Source: DATEAV01 sp964575425 (GTDB taxonomy: Bacteria > Chloroflexota > Anaerolineae > Anaerolineales > E44-bin32). Taken from it: a DNA stretch of 64,000 bases. The DNA lies in assembly GCA_964575425.1 (NCBI GenBank), contig CAZNRD010000014.1:1-64000 (forward strand), read 5' to 3'. Shown here piece after piece: positions 10,167-18,437 of this stretch. The notes below the pieces were generated by a model. It worked only from the letters and a program-made list of their open reading frames with translations. It was not told the DNA's origin and ran no database searches. The translations under genes and the position numbers were made by a program. Position 1 is the first letter of the stretch; every line of letters begins with the position of its first letter.

Positions 10167-10213
10167 AGGCCCGGCGCGTAAGGGTCCTGCTTTGTCGGAA
10201 GAGGGGCTATTGG

Positions 10214-10290
10214 GGTCCGCCACCCGGATCTAGGAGAAGGGCCCGCACCCCAAATGGAGGATGCGGGCCCCCGGGAGGCCCTGGCGGACC
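10214..10290. repeat. Nested inverted repeat downstream of the Rrf2 gene
   Basis: Three stems nest around one centre: GGTCCGCCA (10214-10222) with 10282-10290, CCCGG (10223-10227) with 10271-10275, and GGGCCCGCA (10239-10247) with 10262-10270. The structure sits just after the Rrf2 gene stop and may end its transcription; the minus strand continues TTCTCC. A small mobile or structured element is the alternative. Confidence 0.5.
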
Positions 10291-10304
10291 TTTGGCGGTG
10301 CCGG

Positions 10305-10727
10305 TCAGTGCGAGGATGCTGGCTTGGAGCCGTTGAGAAGGTCGCCGAAGGTGGTTTGCTTCAAGCGGTTGACCAGGTACTCCTGGCTCTCGCACCAGAC
10401 GCGGTAGACCGGGCATTCATCGCGGTAGCTGCAGACGTGGGCGTCGATGACACATTCGTTGAGGGCGATGGGGCCGTCGATGAGCTCAATGACTTCGAGC
10501 AGAGAGATATCATGCGGGTCGCGCGCCAACGAGACGCCGCCCCGCGCGCCGCGCGAGGTATGCAGCAATCCGGCCACTGAGAGCTGAGAGACGATCTTGG
10601 CCAGGAACGATGGAGCGACCTGCTGCTTGCGGGCGATCTGTCCAGTGGGGGCACGGCCGTTCTGGCCGAGGCGAGCCAAGTAGAGGACCGCCCGGACAGC
10701 GTAGTCAGCCTGGCGCGTGATTTGCAT
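10305..10727 (-). CDS. Rrf2-family regulator, probably Fe-S binding
   Basis: 140-aa Rrf2 (IscR/NsrR/CymR-type) transcription factor. The winged helix-turn-helix covers residues 1-65 (MQITRQADYAVRAVLYLA) with the family's GARGGVSLARDP segment at about 60-71. Three cysteines follow in ECVIDAHVC...DEC spacing (Cx6C, Cx5C), close to the cluster-binding set of IscR/NsrR, plus one more Cys, so a redox- or NO-sensing Fe-S protein is likely. No iron-sulfur assembly genes are adjacent. It is divergent from the nucleotide-sugar dehydrogenase, whose control by it is possible but unproven. Confidence 0.88.
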   Translation of the reverse strand: MQITRQADYAVRAVLYLARLGQNGRAPTGQIARKQQVAPSFLAKIVSQLSVAGLLHTSRGARGGVSLARDPHDISLLEVIELIDGPIALNECVIDAHVCSYRDECPVYRVWCESQEYLVNRLKQTTFGDLLNGSKPASSH

Positions 10728-10748
10728 CGGACCCTCCTTCTTGGCCCT

Positions 10749-10766
10749 TGGACATAAAATATCCCA
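10749..10766. promoter_or_regulatory. Possible Rrf2 operator
   Basis: An imperfect dyad TGGACATA-aa-ATATCCCA lies in the AT-rich part of the divergent intergenic region, 22 bp before the Rrf2 start. AT-rich dyads of this size are usual Rrf2 sites and would give self-repression. Symmetry is incomplete, so this is only a candidate. Confidence 0.3.
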
Positions 10767-10920
10767 TTCTTATCCACTTTACGCCTGTGGGTTCTGAGCG
10801 GCAAGTGAGAAGTGTCACCAGGGCTGCATGAGATTAAGCGAGCCGCCCGTCCTACTGGGCCGCGTGGTATCATAACCAGCCGGTTGGGCGGCCGCACGGC
10901 GGCCGAGGCGGGGAGGAAAC

Positions 10921-12255
10921 GTGAAATCGATCACCGTTGTGGGAGTGGGCTACGTTGGCCTGGTGACGGGCGCGTGCTTCGCGGATCTCGGTAATCGGGT
11001 CGTGGCCCTGGACATCGATGAGGACAGGATCGCTGGGCTGAAGCGCGGCGTGATGCCGATCTACGAACCTGGCCTGGAGGAGTTGGTCAGTCGCAACGTG
11101 GCCGCCGGGCGGCTGAGCTTCACCACCTCCTATGCTGAGGCTCTGGCAGGTAGCGAATTCGTCTTCATCGCCGTCGGCACGCCGTCAGGGGTAGACGGCG
11201 AGGCCGATCTGAAGCATGTGCGCGCGGCTGCCGAGTCGATTGCGCGCGCCATGACCGGATCGCTGATCATCGTGAACAAGTCCACCGTCCCAGTCGGCAC
11301 AGGCGACTGGGTTGCCGACATCGTGCGTGCCACCCAGCCCCGACGGATCCCGTTCTCGGTCGTCTCCTGCCCCGAATTCCTGCGCGAGGGCTCGGCCATC
11401 TCCGACTTCATGAACCCTGCCCGCACGGTGCTCGGCTCGCTGGACCGCGAGGCCGCCGAGAAGGTGGCCCAGCTCCATCTGCCGCTGCGCGCGCCGATCA
11501 TGATTACCGACCTGCGCACGGCGGAGATGATCAAGTACGCCTCGAATGCATTTCTGGCGACGAAGATCTCCTTCATTAACGAAATCGCCAACATCTGTGA
11601 AGCCCTCGGTGCCGATGTCAAGGAAGTGGCGGCGGGTATGGGTTATGATCCACGCATTGGCCCGGAGATGCTCAGCGCCGGCCTCGGCTATGGCGGCAGC
11701 TGCTTCCCCAAGGACGTCAAGGCCCTGGCGCACATGGCAGCGGAGAAGGGCCGACACCCACAGCTGCTGCAGGCTGTGATGGAGATCAACGCCGATCGAC
11801 GACGCCAGCTGGTGGAGAGACTACGCCAGATGCTGGGCACGCTGGAGGGCAAGACTGTCGGGATGCTCGGCCTCACCTTCAAACCCAATACCGACGATCT
11901 GCGCGAGGCGCCTGCCCTCGATGTCGCTCGCGCTCTCCTGGCCGGGGGCGCCTGCTTGCGGGCCTACGACCCCGTGGCGATGAAGGCGGCTGCTGCTGTG
12001 ATGCCCGACATCACGATGGCCACGGATCCCTATGCCCTGGCCGAAGGCTGCGACGCCCTGGTGATCTGCACCGAGTGGAATGAGTTCAAGCAGCTGGACC
12101 TCGTCCGCATCAAGCAGGCCATGCGCCAACCGGTGATGATCGACGGCCGGAACCTATATGAGCCGGCTCAGATGAGCCGCGTCGGCTTCCGCTACCGCGG
12201 CTTCGGCCGCGGCCACGGCCCTGACGGCCAACCCATGGAGGCGCAGGCAGAATGA
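10921..12255 (+). CDS. UDP-glucose/GDP-mannose 6-dehydrogenase
   Basis: 444-aa NAD-dependent nucleotide-sugar 6-dehydrogenase that oxidises the C6 hydroxyl twice to a uronic acid, giving UDP-glucuronate if UDP-glucose is the substrate. The Rossmann motif VGVGYVGLVTG is at residues 6-16, the central dimer helix follows (KSTVPVGTG), and the catalytic cysteine is in GYGGSCFPKD near residue 260. Start is GTG with GGGAGGA upstream. The stop overlaps the next gene by four bases. The likely use is surface polysaccharide, but no glycosyltransferases are nearby, so the exact sugar is open. Confidence 0.92.
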   Translation: MKSITVVGVGYVGLVTGACFADLGNRVVALDIDEDRIAGLKRGVMPIYEPGLEELVSRNVAAGRLSFTTSYAEALAGSEFVFIAVGTPSGVDGEADLKHVRAAAESIARAMTGSLIIVNKSTVPVGTGDWVADIVRATQPRRIPFSVVSCPEFLREGSAISDFMNPARTVLGSLDREAAEKVAQLHLPLRAPIMITDLRTAEMIKYASNAFLATKISFINEIANICEALGADVKEVAAGMGYDPRIGPEMLSAGLGYGGSCFPKDVKALAHMAAEKGRHPQLLQAVMEINADRRRQLVERLRQMLGTLEGKTVGMLGLTFKPNTDDLREAPALDVARALLAGGACLRAYDPVAMKAAAAVMPDITMATDPYALAEGCDALVICTEWNEFKQLDLVRIKQAMRQPVMIDGRNLYEPAQMSRVGFRYRGFGRGHGPDGQPMEAQAE

Positions 12256-13327
12256 CCAGCCGCAAGGGCAGCACGGTGACCCGGGCCCGGCTTCGCAACG
12301 GGCTCCAGGTGCGTCTGAAGGAAATCCACACCGCGCCTCTCATCAGCACCTGGATCTGGTATCGGGTCGGCTCGCGCCACGAACACGGCGGCATCACGGG
12401 CATTTCCCACTGGACCGAGCACATGCAGTTCAAGGGCACCCCGCGCTTTCCGGCCGGGGTCCTCGATCGCGCCATCTCGCGCGACGGCGGCCTGTGGAAT
12501 GCCATCACCTGGATCGACTGGACGGCCTACTTTGAAACCATGCCCGCCGACAAGGCGGACCTGGGGCTGCGCCTCGAGGCCGATCGCATGGCCCACAGTC
12601 GCTTTGACCCGAAGGAGGTGGAGTCGGAGCGGACGGTCATCATTTCGGAGCGCCAGGGACATGAGAACGAGCCGACCTTCCGCCTGGCGGAGGAAGTGCT
12701 GGCGGTGGCCTTTCGCGTCCATCCGTACCATCACGAAGTCATCGGTGACATGGCTGACCTGGAGCGCATCGACCGCCAGGCCCTGTATCAGCACTATCGC
12801 CGCTACTATGTCCCCAACAACGCCGTCCTGGCGGTGGCGGGCGATTTCCACACGGGGCCGATGCTGAAGCAGATCCGCGAGCTGTATGGCCGCATCCCGG
12901 CAAGACCGCTGCCGGACCACGTGGCCAGCGTGGAGCCGCCGCAGCAAGGCGAGCGCAGGGTTGAGGTCGTTGGCCCCGGCGAAACGGCCTATTTGGAGGT
13001 CGCCTTTCGCGCCCCCGCCGGCCGCGACCCCGATTTCCTGCCGATGGCGGTCCTGGATAGCGTCCTGGCGGGAGCCTCGAGCCTGAACCTGTTTGGGGGA
13101 GGAATCTCGAACAAGACCTCGCGCCTATACAGGGCGCTGGTCGAAGGCGAGCTGGCCGCCTCGGTCAGTGGGGACCTGTCAGCGACCGTCGATCCTTTCC
13201 TCTACGTTGTCCGGGCAACGGTTCGCCCCGGCAAGACGCCTGAGCAGGTCTTGGAGAGACTGGATGTCGAGCTGGCGCGGGTTCAGGAAAGCCCCATCGC
13301 CGAGGAGGAGCTGACCAAGGCGGTCAA
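12252..13327 (+). CDS. M16 zinc protease, cut by assembly gap
   Basis: The first 358 residues of an M16 (pitrilysin/insulinase-like) peptidase. The inverted zinc motif HxxEH is intact as HWTEH (about residues 55-59), and the third ligand lies in the ESERTVIISE segment about 75 residues later, so the protein should be active. The second structural domain (M16_C) starts near residue 190 and is nearly complete when the sequence enters the N run. ATG overlaps the preceding stop (ATGA), implying coupling. The 3' end is missing from the assembly, not from biology. Confidence 0.9.
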
Positions 13328-13427
13328 NNNNNNNNNNNNNNNNNNNNNNNNNNNNNNNNNNNNNNNNNNNNNNNNNNNNNNNNNNNNNNNNNNNNNNNNN
13401 NNNNNNNNNNNNNNNNNNNNNNNNNNN
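13328..13427. other. Scaffold gap of 100 N
   Basis: Exactly 100 N characters, the usual placeholder for unknown length. By comparison with whole M16 proteins it hides the last tens of residues of the first M16 gene and the first 60-80 residues of the second, so the true distance is probably a few hundred bases. A stop codon read straight through the gap would be an artefact. Confidence 0.98.
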
Positions 13428-14493
13428 TGAGATCTACGAGCAGCTTGAATCGGTCGGTGCGACCCTGGCGATTGGCGCCGGAAAGCATGCCACCTCTTTT
13501 CAAGGCAAGGCCCTGGCCGAGGACCTGGGCCTGCTGCTCGATCTGCTGGCAGAAGCGCTAATGCGCCCGATATTCCCGGAAACGCAGGTCGAGCGCCTGC
13601 GGAGCGAGAAGCTCACGGCGCTGGCGATTCGCGACCAGGATACGAGCGCCATGGCTGGCATGACCTTCGATGAGATAGCCTACCCGGGGCATCCCTACAG
13701 CGTGCCCGATGACGGCTACCGCGATACGGTCGGCGGCTTGAGCATCGAGGACCTGCGCTCCTTTCACCGCCGCCACTTCGGTCCACGGGGTATGGTGGTA
13801 GCGGTGGTGGGTGCGGTGAAGGCTCGGGAGGCCGTGGAAGCGGTCGCGCAGCGCCTGGGCGCGTGGGCGAATCCGCATCAGCCGTCCCCGCCCTCGCTGC
13901 CACCGGTCTCGGCGCCAGCGGCCGTGATCCGGAAGGACGTCTTCTTGCCTGGCAAGGCCCAGTGCGACGTCGTGCTCGGCTCACCTGGCCCGAGCCGGTT
14001 AGACCCCCAGTATCTGGCTGCAGCTCTCGGGAACCACATCCTTGGACGCTTCGGTTTGATGGGGCGCATTGGGGACGCGGTGCGCGAGGCCGCCGGCCTC
14101 GCCTACTACGCCTATAGCACAATCGGCAATGGTCCCGGCCCGGAGCCGTGGCACGTGATCGCAGGGGTGAACCCGGCCAACGTCGAGCGAGCCATCGACC
14201 TCGTGCGCCGGGAGATGGCGCGGTTTGTCCGTCTGCGGGTCACGCCTGCGGAGCTGGCCGACAACCAGACCCACTTCATCGGCCGGCTGCCACTGCAGCT
14301 GGAGACGAACGAGGGGGTGGCCAACGCGCTGGTGCACATCGAGCGTTTCGGCCTGGGCCTCGACTACTACCAGCGGTACCCGGCGCGGATCCGCGCCGTG
14401 ACCCGCGACGGAATCCTCGCGGTTGCCCGTCGTTTTCTGGACCCCGAGCGGTTGGCCATCGCTGTCGCCGGGCCCACCGGCAAGGATGGATGA
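13428..14493 (+). CDS. Second M16-family protease subunit, 5' end missing
   Basis: 354 residues of a second M16-fold protein, reading from 13429 in the frame that ends at 14493. It opens inside the N-terminal M16 domain (EQLESVGATLAIGAGKHATS), just after where HxxEH would lie, and continues through the second domain with the NVERAIDLV segment and the R/Y-type surface of non-catalytic partners. Tandem M16 genes often form an active plus regulatory pair, but whether this one keeps zinc ligands cannot be seen because they fall in the gap. acpS follows 3 bp later. Confidence 0.88.
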
Positions 14494-14496
14494 ACG

Positions 14497-14901
14497 ATGA
14501 TCCGATCCGGCATCGACATCCTGGAGATCGATCGCGTCGATCGTGCGATCCTGCGGCACGGCCACCGCTTTTTCGATCGTTTCTACACAGCCCAGGAACT
14601 GATCGACTGCCGCGGACACACACCCGCGCTCGCAGCGCGCCTAGCTGGCAAGGAGGCAGTGGCGAAGGCGCTGGGGATCGGAATCGGGGTTGTTGGCTGG
14701 AAGGAGATCGAGATCATCAGCGGCCCGCGCCGGGAGCCGCTGCTGCGCCTGCACGGCGAGGCCGAGAGCCAGGCCCGGCGTCAGGGTTTGGAGACGTGGA
14801 GCATCAGCCTCAGCCACACACATGAACACGCGGTGGCCGTCGCAGTGGCGTTGGCGGCACCGCCGACTGGGAGCAGGGGACGTGGGAAGCGCCAGGATTG
14901 A
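14497..14901 (+). CDS. acpS: Holo-[acyl-carrier-protein] synthase
   Basis: 134-aa 4'-phosphopantetheinyl transferase that loads the CoA-derived arm onto acyl carrier protein for fatty-acid synthesis. The Mg-binding Asp is in GIDILEIDRVDRAI (Asp7) and the second ligand Glu is in AARLAGKEAVAKALG (about residue 54). The late SISLSHTHEHAVA motif is also typical. Length is slightly above the usual 120-126 because of a basic C-terminal tail. The next gene starts inside its last codons. Confidence 0.95.
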   Translation: MIRSGIDILEIDRVDRAILRHGHRFFDRFYTAQELIDCRGHTPALAARLAGKEAVAKALGIGIGVVGWKEIEIISGPRREPLLRLHGEAESQARRQGLETWSISLSHTHEHAVAVAVALAAPPTGSRGRGKRQD

Positions 14902-15292
14902 ACCCGGCCTGCGCGGCACGCTGACCTGGGAAGTCACCGGAGAGCGGACGGCGAGGCACATCGGCAGCGGAGCGCTGCGCGTCTTTGCCACGCCGGCGAT
15001 GGTCCTGCTGATCGAGCGGGCCTGCGTCGAGCTGCTGCAGCCGCTGCTGCCAGAAGGGAAGAGCACGGTTGGGATTGGCATCCAGGTGCGGCATCTGGCG
15101 CCGACTCCGCTGGGCATGAACGTTCGGGCCGAGGTTGAGGTCGTCGCGGTCGAAGGTGACCGCATCCGCCTGCGGGGCGAGGTGTGGGATGACCTCGAGC
15201 GTGTGGGGGAAGCCGAGCACCAGCGGGCCGTTATCGACGTGGAACGGTTCCTGAAGCGAGTTCAGGAGAAGACCGAGCGGCGCGGCCTTTGA
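14882..15292 (+). CDS. FlK-like hot-dog thioesterase
   Basis: 136-aa single hot-dog domain. It matches the fluoroacetyl-CoA thioesterase (FlK) type: the catalytic set Thr/Glu/His appears as FATPAMV, LIERAC and VRHLAPTPLG in the right order. In most bacteria such proteins are general acyl-CoA thioesterases and not defences against fluoroacetate. The GTG start overlaps acpS by 20 bases, suggesting tight coupling to acyl metabolism. An upstream start would overlap acpS much more deeply and does not resemble the family. Confidence 0.82.
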   Translation: MGSARIEPGLRGTLTWEVTGERTARHIGSGALRVFATPAMVLLIERACVELLQPLLPEGKSTVGIGIQVRHLAPTPLGMNVRAEVEVVAVEGDRIRLRGEVWDDLERVGEAEHQRAVIDVERFLKRVQEKTERRGL

Positions 15293-15317
15293 CGACAGGC
15301 GCCGGACGTGGTAAACT
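15289..15317 (+). promoter_or_regulatory. rpsB-tsf promoter
   Basis: TTGACG (15289-15294), 17 bases, TAAACT (15312-15317). The -35 box overlaps the stop of the thioesterase gene. Predicted transcription start near 15324 gives a leader of about 185 bases before rpsB. Confidence 0.7.
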
Positions 15318-15324
15318 CAGCGTG

Positions 15325-15354
15325 CTCCCGCCCGGAGAGCGAATCCGGCGGGAG
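15325..15354 (+). promoter_or_regulatory. rpsB leader hairpin
   Basis: Right at the predicted 5' end of the transcript, CTCCCGCC (15325-15332) pairs perfectly with GGCGGGAG (15347-15354). The long structured leader before a ribosomal-protein operon fits autoregulation by S2, but the fold does not match a leader class I can name. Confidence 0.4.
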
Positions 15355-15508
15355 AGTTTGTGCCCCTCATCGGTGGGGCTATCTCACACGCCTCCGGACT
15401 CGGATGGGCGTGCCGGCCGGTCGAAGATCCCGGTGATCGTCCGGGGTCAGCCGGTTCCAGCCGGGGCGGATGGAGGCGGAGGCTTAACGCATAGGAGGAA
15501 GCCACCCC

Positions 15509-16390
15509 ATGGCCGTCATTAGCATGAAAGCCCTGCTCGAGACGGGCGTCCACTTCGGACATCGCACCCGCAAGTGGAACCCGCGCATGAAGCCCTACAT
15601 CTTCACCGAGCGCAATGGCATCCACATCATCGACCTGCAGCAGACGGTCGAGGCGCTGGAGGCGGCTTATGCGCTGGTGCGCGGCCGCGTGGCCGCCGCA
15701 GGAACGGTCCTGTTTGTGGGAACCAAACGCCAGGCCCAGGAGACGATCGAAGCCGAGGCTACTCGCTGCGGCATGCCCTATGTGAACAACCGCTGGCTGG
15801 GCGGGACGCTCACGAACTGGCGCACCATCCGCAGCCGCATCGACGAGCTGGAGTCGCTGGAGCGCCGACGCGACGCTGGCGAGTTCGAGAACCTGACGAA
15901 GAAGGAAGCCCTGTCGCTGACGCGCCAGATCGAACGCCTGGGCATGCGGCTGGGCGGCGTGCGCACTATGCGCTCGCTTCCCGATCTCGTCTTCATCGTC
16001 GACGTGCGCCGCGAGGAGACGGCCGTTCACGAGGCAAACCTGGTGGGCATCCCCGTCATCGCGCTGGTCGACACCAACTGCGACCCGCGCGGTGTGGATT
16101 ACGTCATCCCCTCCAACGACGATGCCATCCGCGCCATCAAACTCCTCACCGCCAAGGTCGCCGATGCGGTGCTCGAGGGCAAGGCAATGCGCAAGGAGGA
16201 GGAGATCGAGGAAGCGCCCGCACTGAGCATCGCAGCCAGGGCGGAAGTCGAGGCCGAGATGACCGATGAAGACCTGCTGGGCGAAGCCACCCTGGCCAAG
16301 CTGCAGAGCGGCGCTTATGGCGTGCCAGAGGCAGGCTTTGATGAGGCCGAAGGTGGCATCGACCTTGCTTCGGTAGGGAAGGACGAATGA
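15509..16390 (+). CDS. rpsB: 30S ribosomal protein S2
   Basis: 293-aa ribosomal protein uS2. The opening GVHFGHRTRKWNPRMKPYIF and the motifs GTKRQAQE, NNRWLGGTLTNW and DTNCDPRGVDYVIPSNDDA are all diagnostic. About 50 extra acidic residues at the C-terminus exceed the core family length. AGGAGG precedes the ATG. Its stop overlaps the tsf start by four bases, the classic rpsB-tsf arrangement. Confidence 0.98.
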   Translation: MAVISMKALLETGVHFGHRTRKWNPRMKPYIFTERNGIHIIDLQQTVEALEAAYALVRGRVAAAGTVLFVGTKRQAQETIEAEATRCGMPYVNNRWLGGTLTNWRTIRSRIDELESLERRRDAGEFENLTKKEALSLTRQIERLGMRLGGVRTMRSLPDLVFIVDVRREETAVHEANLVGIPVIALVDTNCDPRGVDYVIPSNDDAIRAIKLLTAKVADAVLEGKAMRKEEEIEEAPALSIAARAEVEAEMTDEDLLGEATLAKLQSGAYGVPEAGFDEAEGGIDLASVGKDE

Positions 16391-16986
16391 GCACCTCGGC
16401 CGAGTTGATCAAGCAGCTGCGCCGGGCGACCGGCGCCGGCGTCCTCGACTGCCGCAAGGCCCTGGAAGAGACGGGGGGCGATCTGGAGAAGGCAGCGGCG
16501 CTGCTGCGCGACAAAGGACTGGCTGCAGCCGCCAAGCGCGCTGAGCGGGAGACGCGTGAGGGCGTCCTCGATTTGTACAGCCACGGCGACGGACGGGTGG
16601 GGGTGATGGTCGAGGTCAACTGTGAGACGGATTTCGTCGCCCGGACGAAGGAGTTCCGTCACTTCGCGCACGAAATCGCTCTTCAGGTGGCCGCCAACTC
16701 GCCGCGCTGGATCGACGTGGCCGATGTGCCGGCGGAGGTGCTGGAGGAGCAGCGGCGCCAGGCGCGGCAGCAGGCAGAGCAAGAAGGCAAAGCCCAGAAC
16801 GTCATCGAGCGCATCGTCGACGGCAGGCTGGAGAAGTTCTGTGCCGACACATGCCTGCTGCATCAGCCCTACATCCGCGACGACAGCAAGACCGTCGGCG
16901 ACGTGCTGAAGGAGTTGATCGCCACAACCGGGGAGAACATCACCGTCCGGCGCTTCGTGCGCTGGACAGTGGGTGAGGTCGAGTGA
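16387..16986 (+). CDS. tsf: Elongation factor Ts
   Basis: 199-aa nucleotide-exchange factor that recycles EF-Tu-GDP to EF-Tu-GTP. The N-terminal UBA-like domain contains TGAGVLDCRKALEETGGD, and the EF-Tu contact motif CETDFVAR is near residue 80. At about 200 aa it is the short form, with one core domain half, as in Thermus, cyanobacteria and Chloroflexota, compared with about 283 aa in E. coli. It is coupled to rpsB by ATGA and followed by an intrinsic terminator. Confidence 0.97.
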   Translation: MSTSAELIKQLRRATGAGVLDCRKALEETGGDLEKAAALLRDKGLAAAAKRAERETREGVLDLYSHGDGRVGVMVEVNCETDFVARTKEFRHFAHEIALQVAANSPRWIDVADVPAEVLEEQRRQARQQAEQEGKAQNVIERIVDGRLEKFCADTCLLHQPYIRDDSKTVGDVLKELIATTGENITVRRFVRWTVGEVE

Positions 16987-16992
16987 GAGCGG

Positions 16993-17021
16993 CGGGCCAA
17001 CACAAGTTGGCCCGTTGTTTT
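16993..17021 (+). terminator. Intrinsic terminator after tsf
   Basis: A 9-bp stem CGGGCCAAC / GTTGGCCCG with an ACAA loop (16993-17014) is followed directly by TTGTTTT. This is the clearest Rho-independent terminator in the window, and it separates rpsB-tsf from pyrH. Confidence 0.88.
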
Positions 17022-17055
17022 CGACCTGCATGGACCGATGGGAGGGGAACGGCAA

Positions 17056-17781
17056 GTGGCAGAGATGGAGAAGCCGGCCTACCCGCGCGTATTGCTGAAG
17101 CTGGGCGGTGAGGCGCTGGCGGGACCTCAGGGTTTCGGCATCGATCCGCAACGGGCCGAGGCAGTGGCGGCAATGGTGCAGCAGGTCCGCGCCCTGGGGG
17201 TGCAGGTGGCCATCGTCATCGGCGCCGGCAACCTGTGGCGCGGCCGCGAGGGCATTGAGCGCGGCATGGAGCGCGCCACTGCCGACTACATGGGCATGGT
17301 GGGGACAGTGATGAATTCGCTGGCCCTGATGGATGCCTTCGAACGCGCCGGCGCCTACACGCGTGTCATGTCGGCGGTGGAAATGCGGGCCGTGGCGGAG
17401 CCGTACATCCGCCGCCGCGCCATCCGCCATCTCGAGAAGGGTCGGGTGGTCATCCTTGGCGGGGGCACTGGAAATCCTTACTTCTCGACCGACACCGCCG
17501 CCGCTCTGCGGGCCATGGAAGTCAACGCCCGCATCCTGATCAAGGCGACCAAAGTCGACGGCGTGTACGACAGCGACCCGCAGAAGGACCCGAACGCCAA
17601 GCGGTTCGACCGGCTGACCTACATCGACGCCCTCAACCGCCGCCTGCAGGTGATGGACAGCACCGCCATCTCCCTGTGCATGGACAACAACCTCCCGATT
17701 CTTGTGCTGGACATGTGGCAGGAGGGGAGTCTGATGCGGGCGGTGTTGGGAAAGCCGGTGGGGACGGTCATCAGCGCCTGA
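17056..17781 (+). CDS. pyrH: UMP kinase
   Basis: 241-aa bacterial UMP kinase of the amino-acid-kinase fold: UMP + ATP to UDP + ADP in pyrimidine nucleotide synthesis. Motifs include VLLKLGGEALAG (phosphate loop), GAGNLWRG and ATKVDGVYDSDP. GTG 17056 is chosen because GGGAGGGG lies eight bases upstream; an ATG at 17038 would place that site inside the coding region. It is followed after about 100 bp by frr, the usual bacterial order tsf-pyrH-frr. Confidence 0.95.
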   Translation: MAEMEKPAYPRVLLKLGGEALAGPQGFGIDPQRAEAVAAMVQQVRALGVQVAIVIGAGNLWRGREGIERGMERATADYMGMVGTVMNSLALMDAFERAGAYTRVMSAVEMRAVAEPYIRRRAIRHLEKGRVVILGGGTGNPYFSTDTAAALRAMEVNARILIKATKVDGVYDSDPQKDPNAKRFDRLTYIDALNRRLQVMDSTAISLCMDNNLPILVLDMWQEGSLMRAVLGKPVGTVISA

Positions 17782-17879
17782 ACTCAGGCGGCCGGGCATC
17801 CTTCGCAATTTGGCCTTTTTGGGCTATCCTAAAGGTGGACGCTGTGGCGGGTTGTGATTCCACCTACAGGAGATCGCGC

Positions 17880-18437
17880 ATGGTGAACGAAGCCCTGGCG
17901 GAGGCCGATGCCCGTATGAAGGGAGCGGTCCGCGCGCTGGAAGAGGACCTGGCTATGATACGCACCGGTCGGGCCTCGCCCGCGCTGGTGGAACGCCTCC
18001 CGGTCGACTACTACGGCTCGCCTACTCCCCTGATGCAGCTGGCCACCATCAGTGCTCCCGAACCCCGGCTGCTGACCATTCGCCCCTTCGACCCGGGCAG
18101 CCTCAAGGCCATCGAGCGCGCCATCCTGGCCTCGGACCTGGGCCTGACCCCGGGGAACGACGGCAAGATCATCCGCCTGGCCATTCCGCCTCTCACCGAG
18201 GAGCGGCGCCATGAGCTGGTGAAGGTGGTGCGGGCCCGGCTGGAGGAGGCGCGTGTGGCGGTGCGCAATGTCCGGCGCGACGTCCACGACGACCTGCGCG
18301 AGTTTGAACGCGAAAAGGCCATCTCGGAGGATGAGCTGCGTCGGGGCGGGAACGAGCTGCAGAAGATCACCGACCGCTTCATCGAGCGCATCCAACAAAT
18401 CGGGCAGCGCAAGGAGGCGGAGGTCCTTGAGGTCTGA
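17880..18437 (+). CDS. frr: Ribosome recycling factor
   Basis: 185-aa RRF, which with EF-G splits the post-termination ribosome. The RTGRASPALVERLPVDYYG motif near residues 28-46 is diagnostic, and the helical bundle with its inserted domain is complete (NDGKIIRLAIPPLTEERR). AGGAGA precedes the ATG. The next gene, uppS, begins on a TTG inside its last codons, so the two are translationally coupled. Confidence 0.97.
   Translation: MVNEALAEADARMKGAVRALEEDLAMIRTGRASPALVERLPVDYYGSPTPLMQLATISAPEPRLLTIRPFDPGSLKAIERAILASDLGLTPGNDGKIIRLAIPPLTEERRHELVKVVRARLEEARVAVRNVRRDVHDDLREFEREKAISEDELRRGGNELQKITDRFIERIQQIGQRKEAEVLEV

Noticed and set aside
13328..13430. Stop codon of the first M16 gene at 13428-13430
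   Set aside because: It results from reading through a 100-N placeholder in an arbitrary frame; the true frame after the gap belongs to the second M16 protein.
14882..15292. Fluoroacetate resistance gene
   Set aside because: FlK-like residues are present, but such hot-dog proteins are common general thioesterases and no fluoroacetate genes are nearby.
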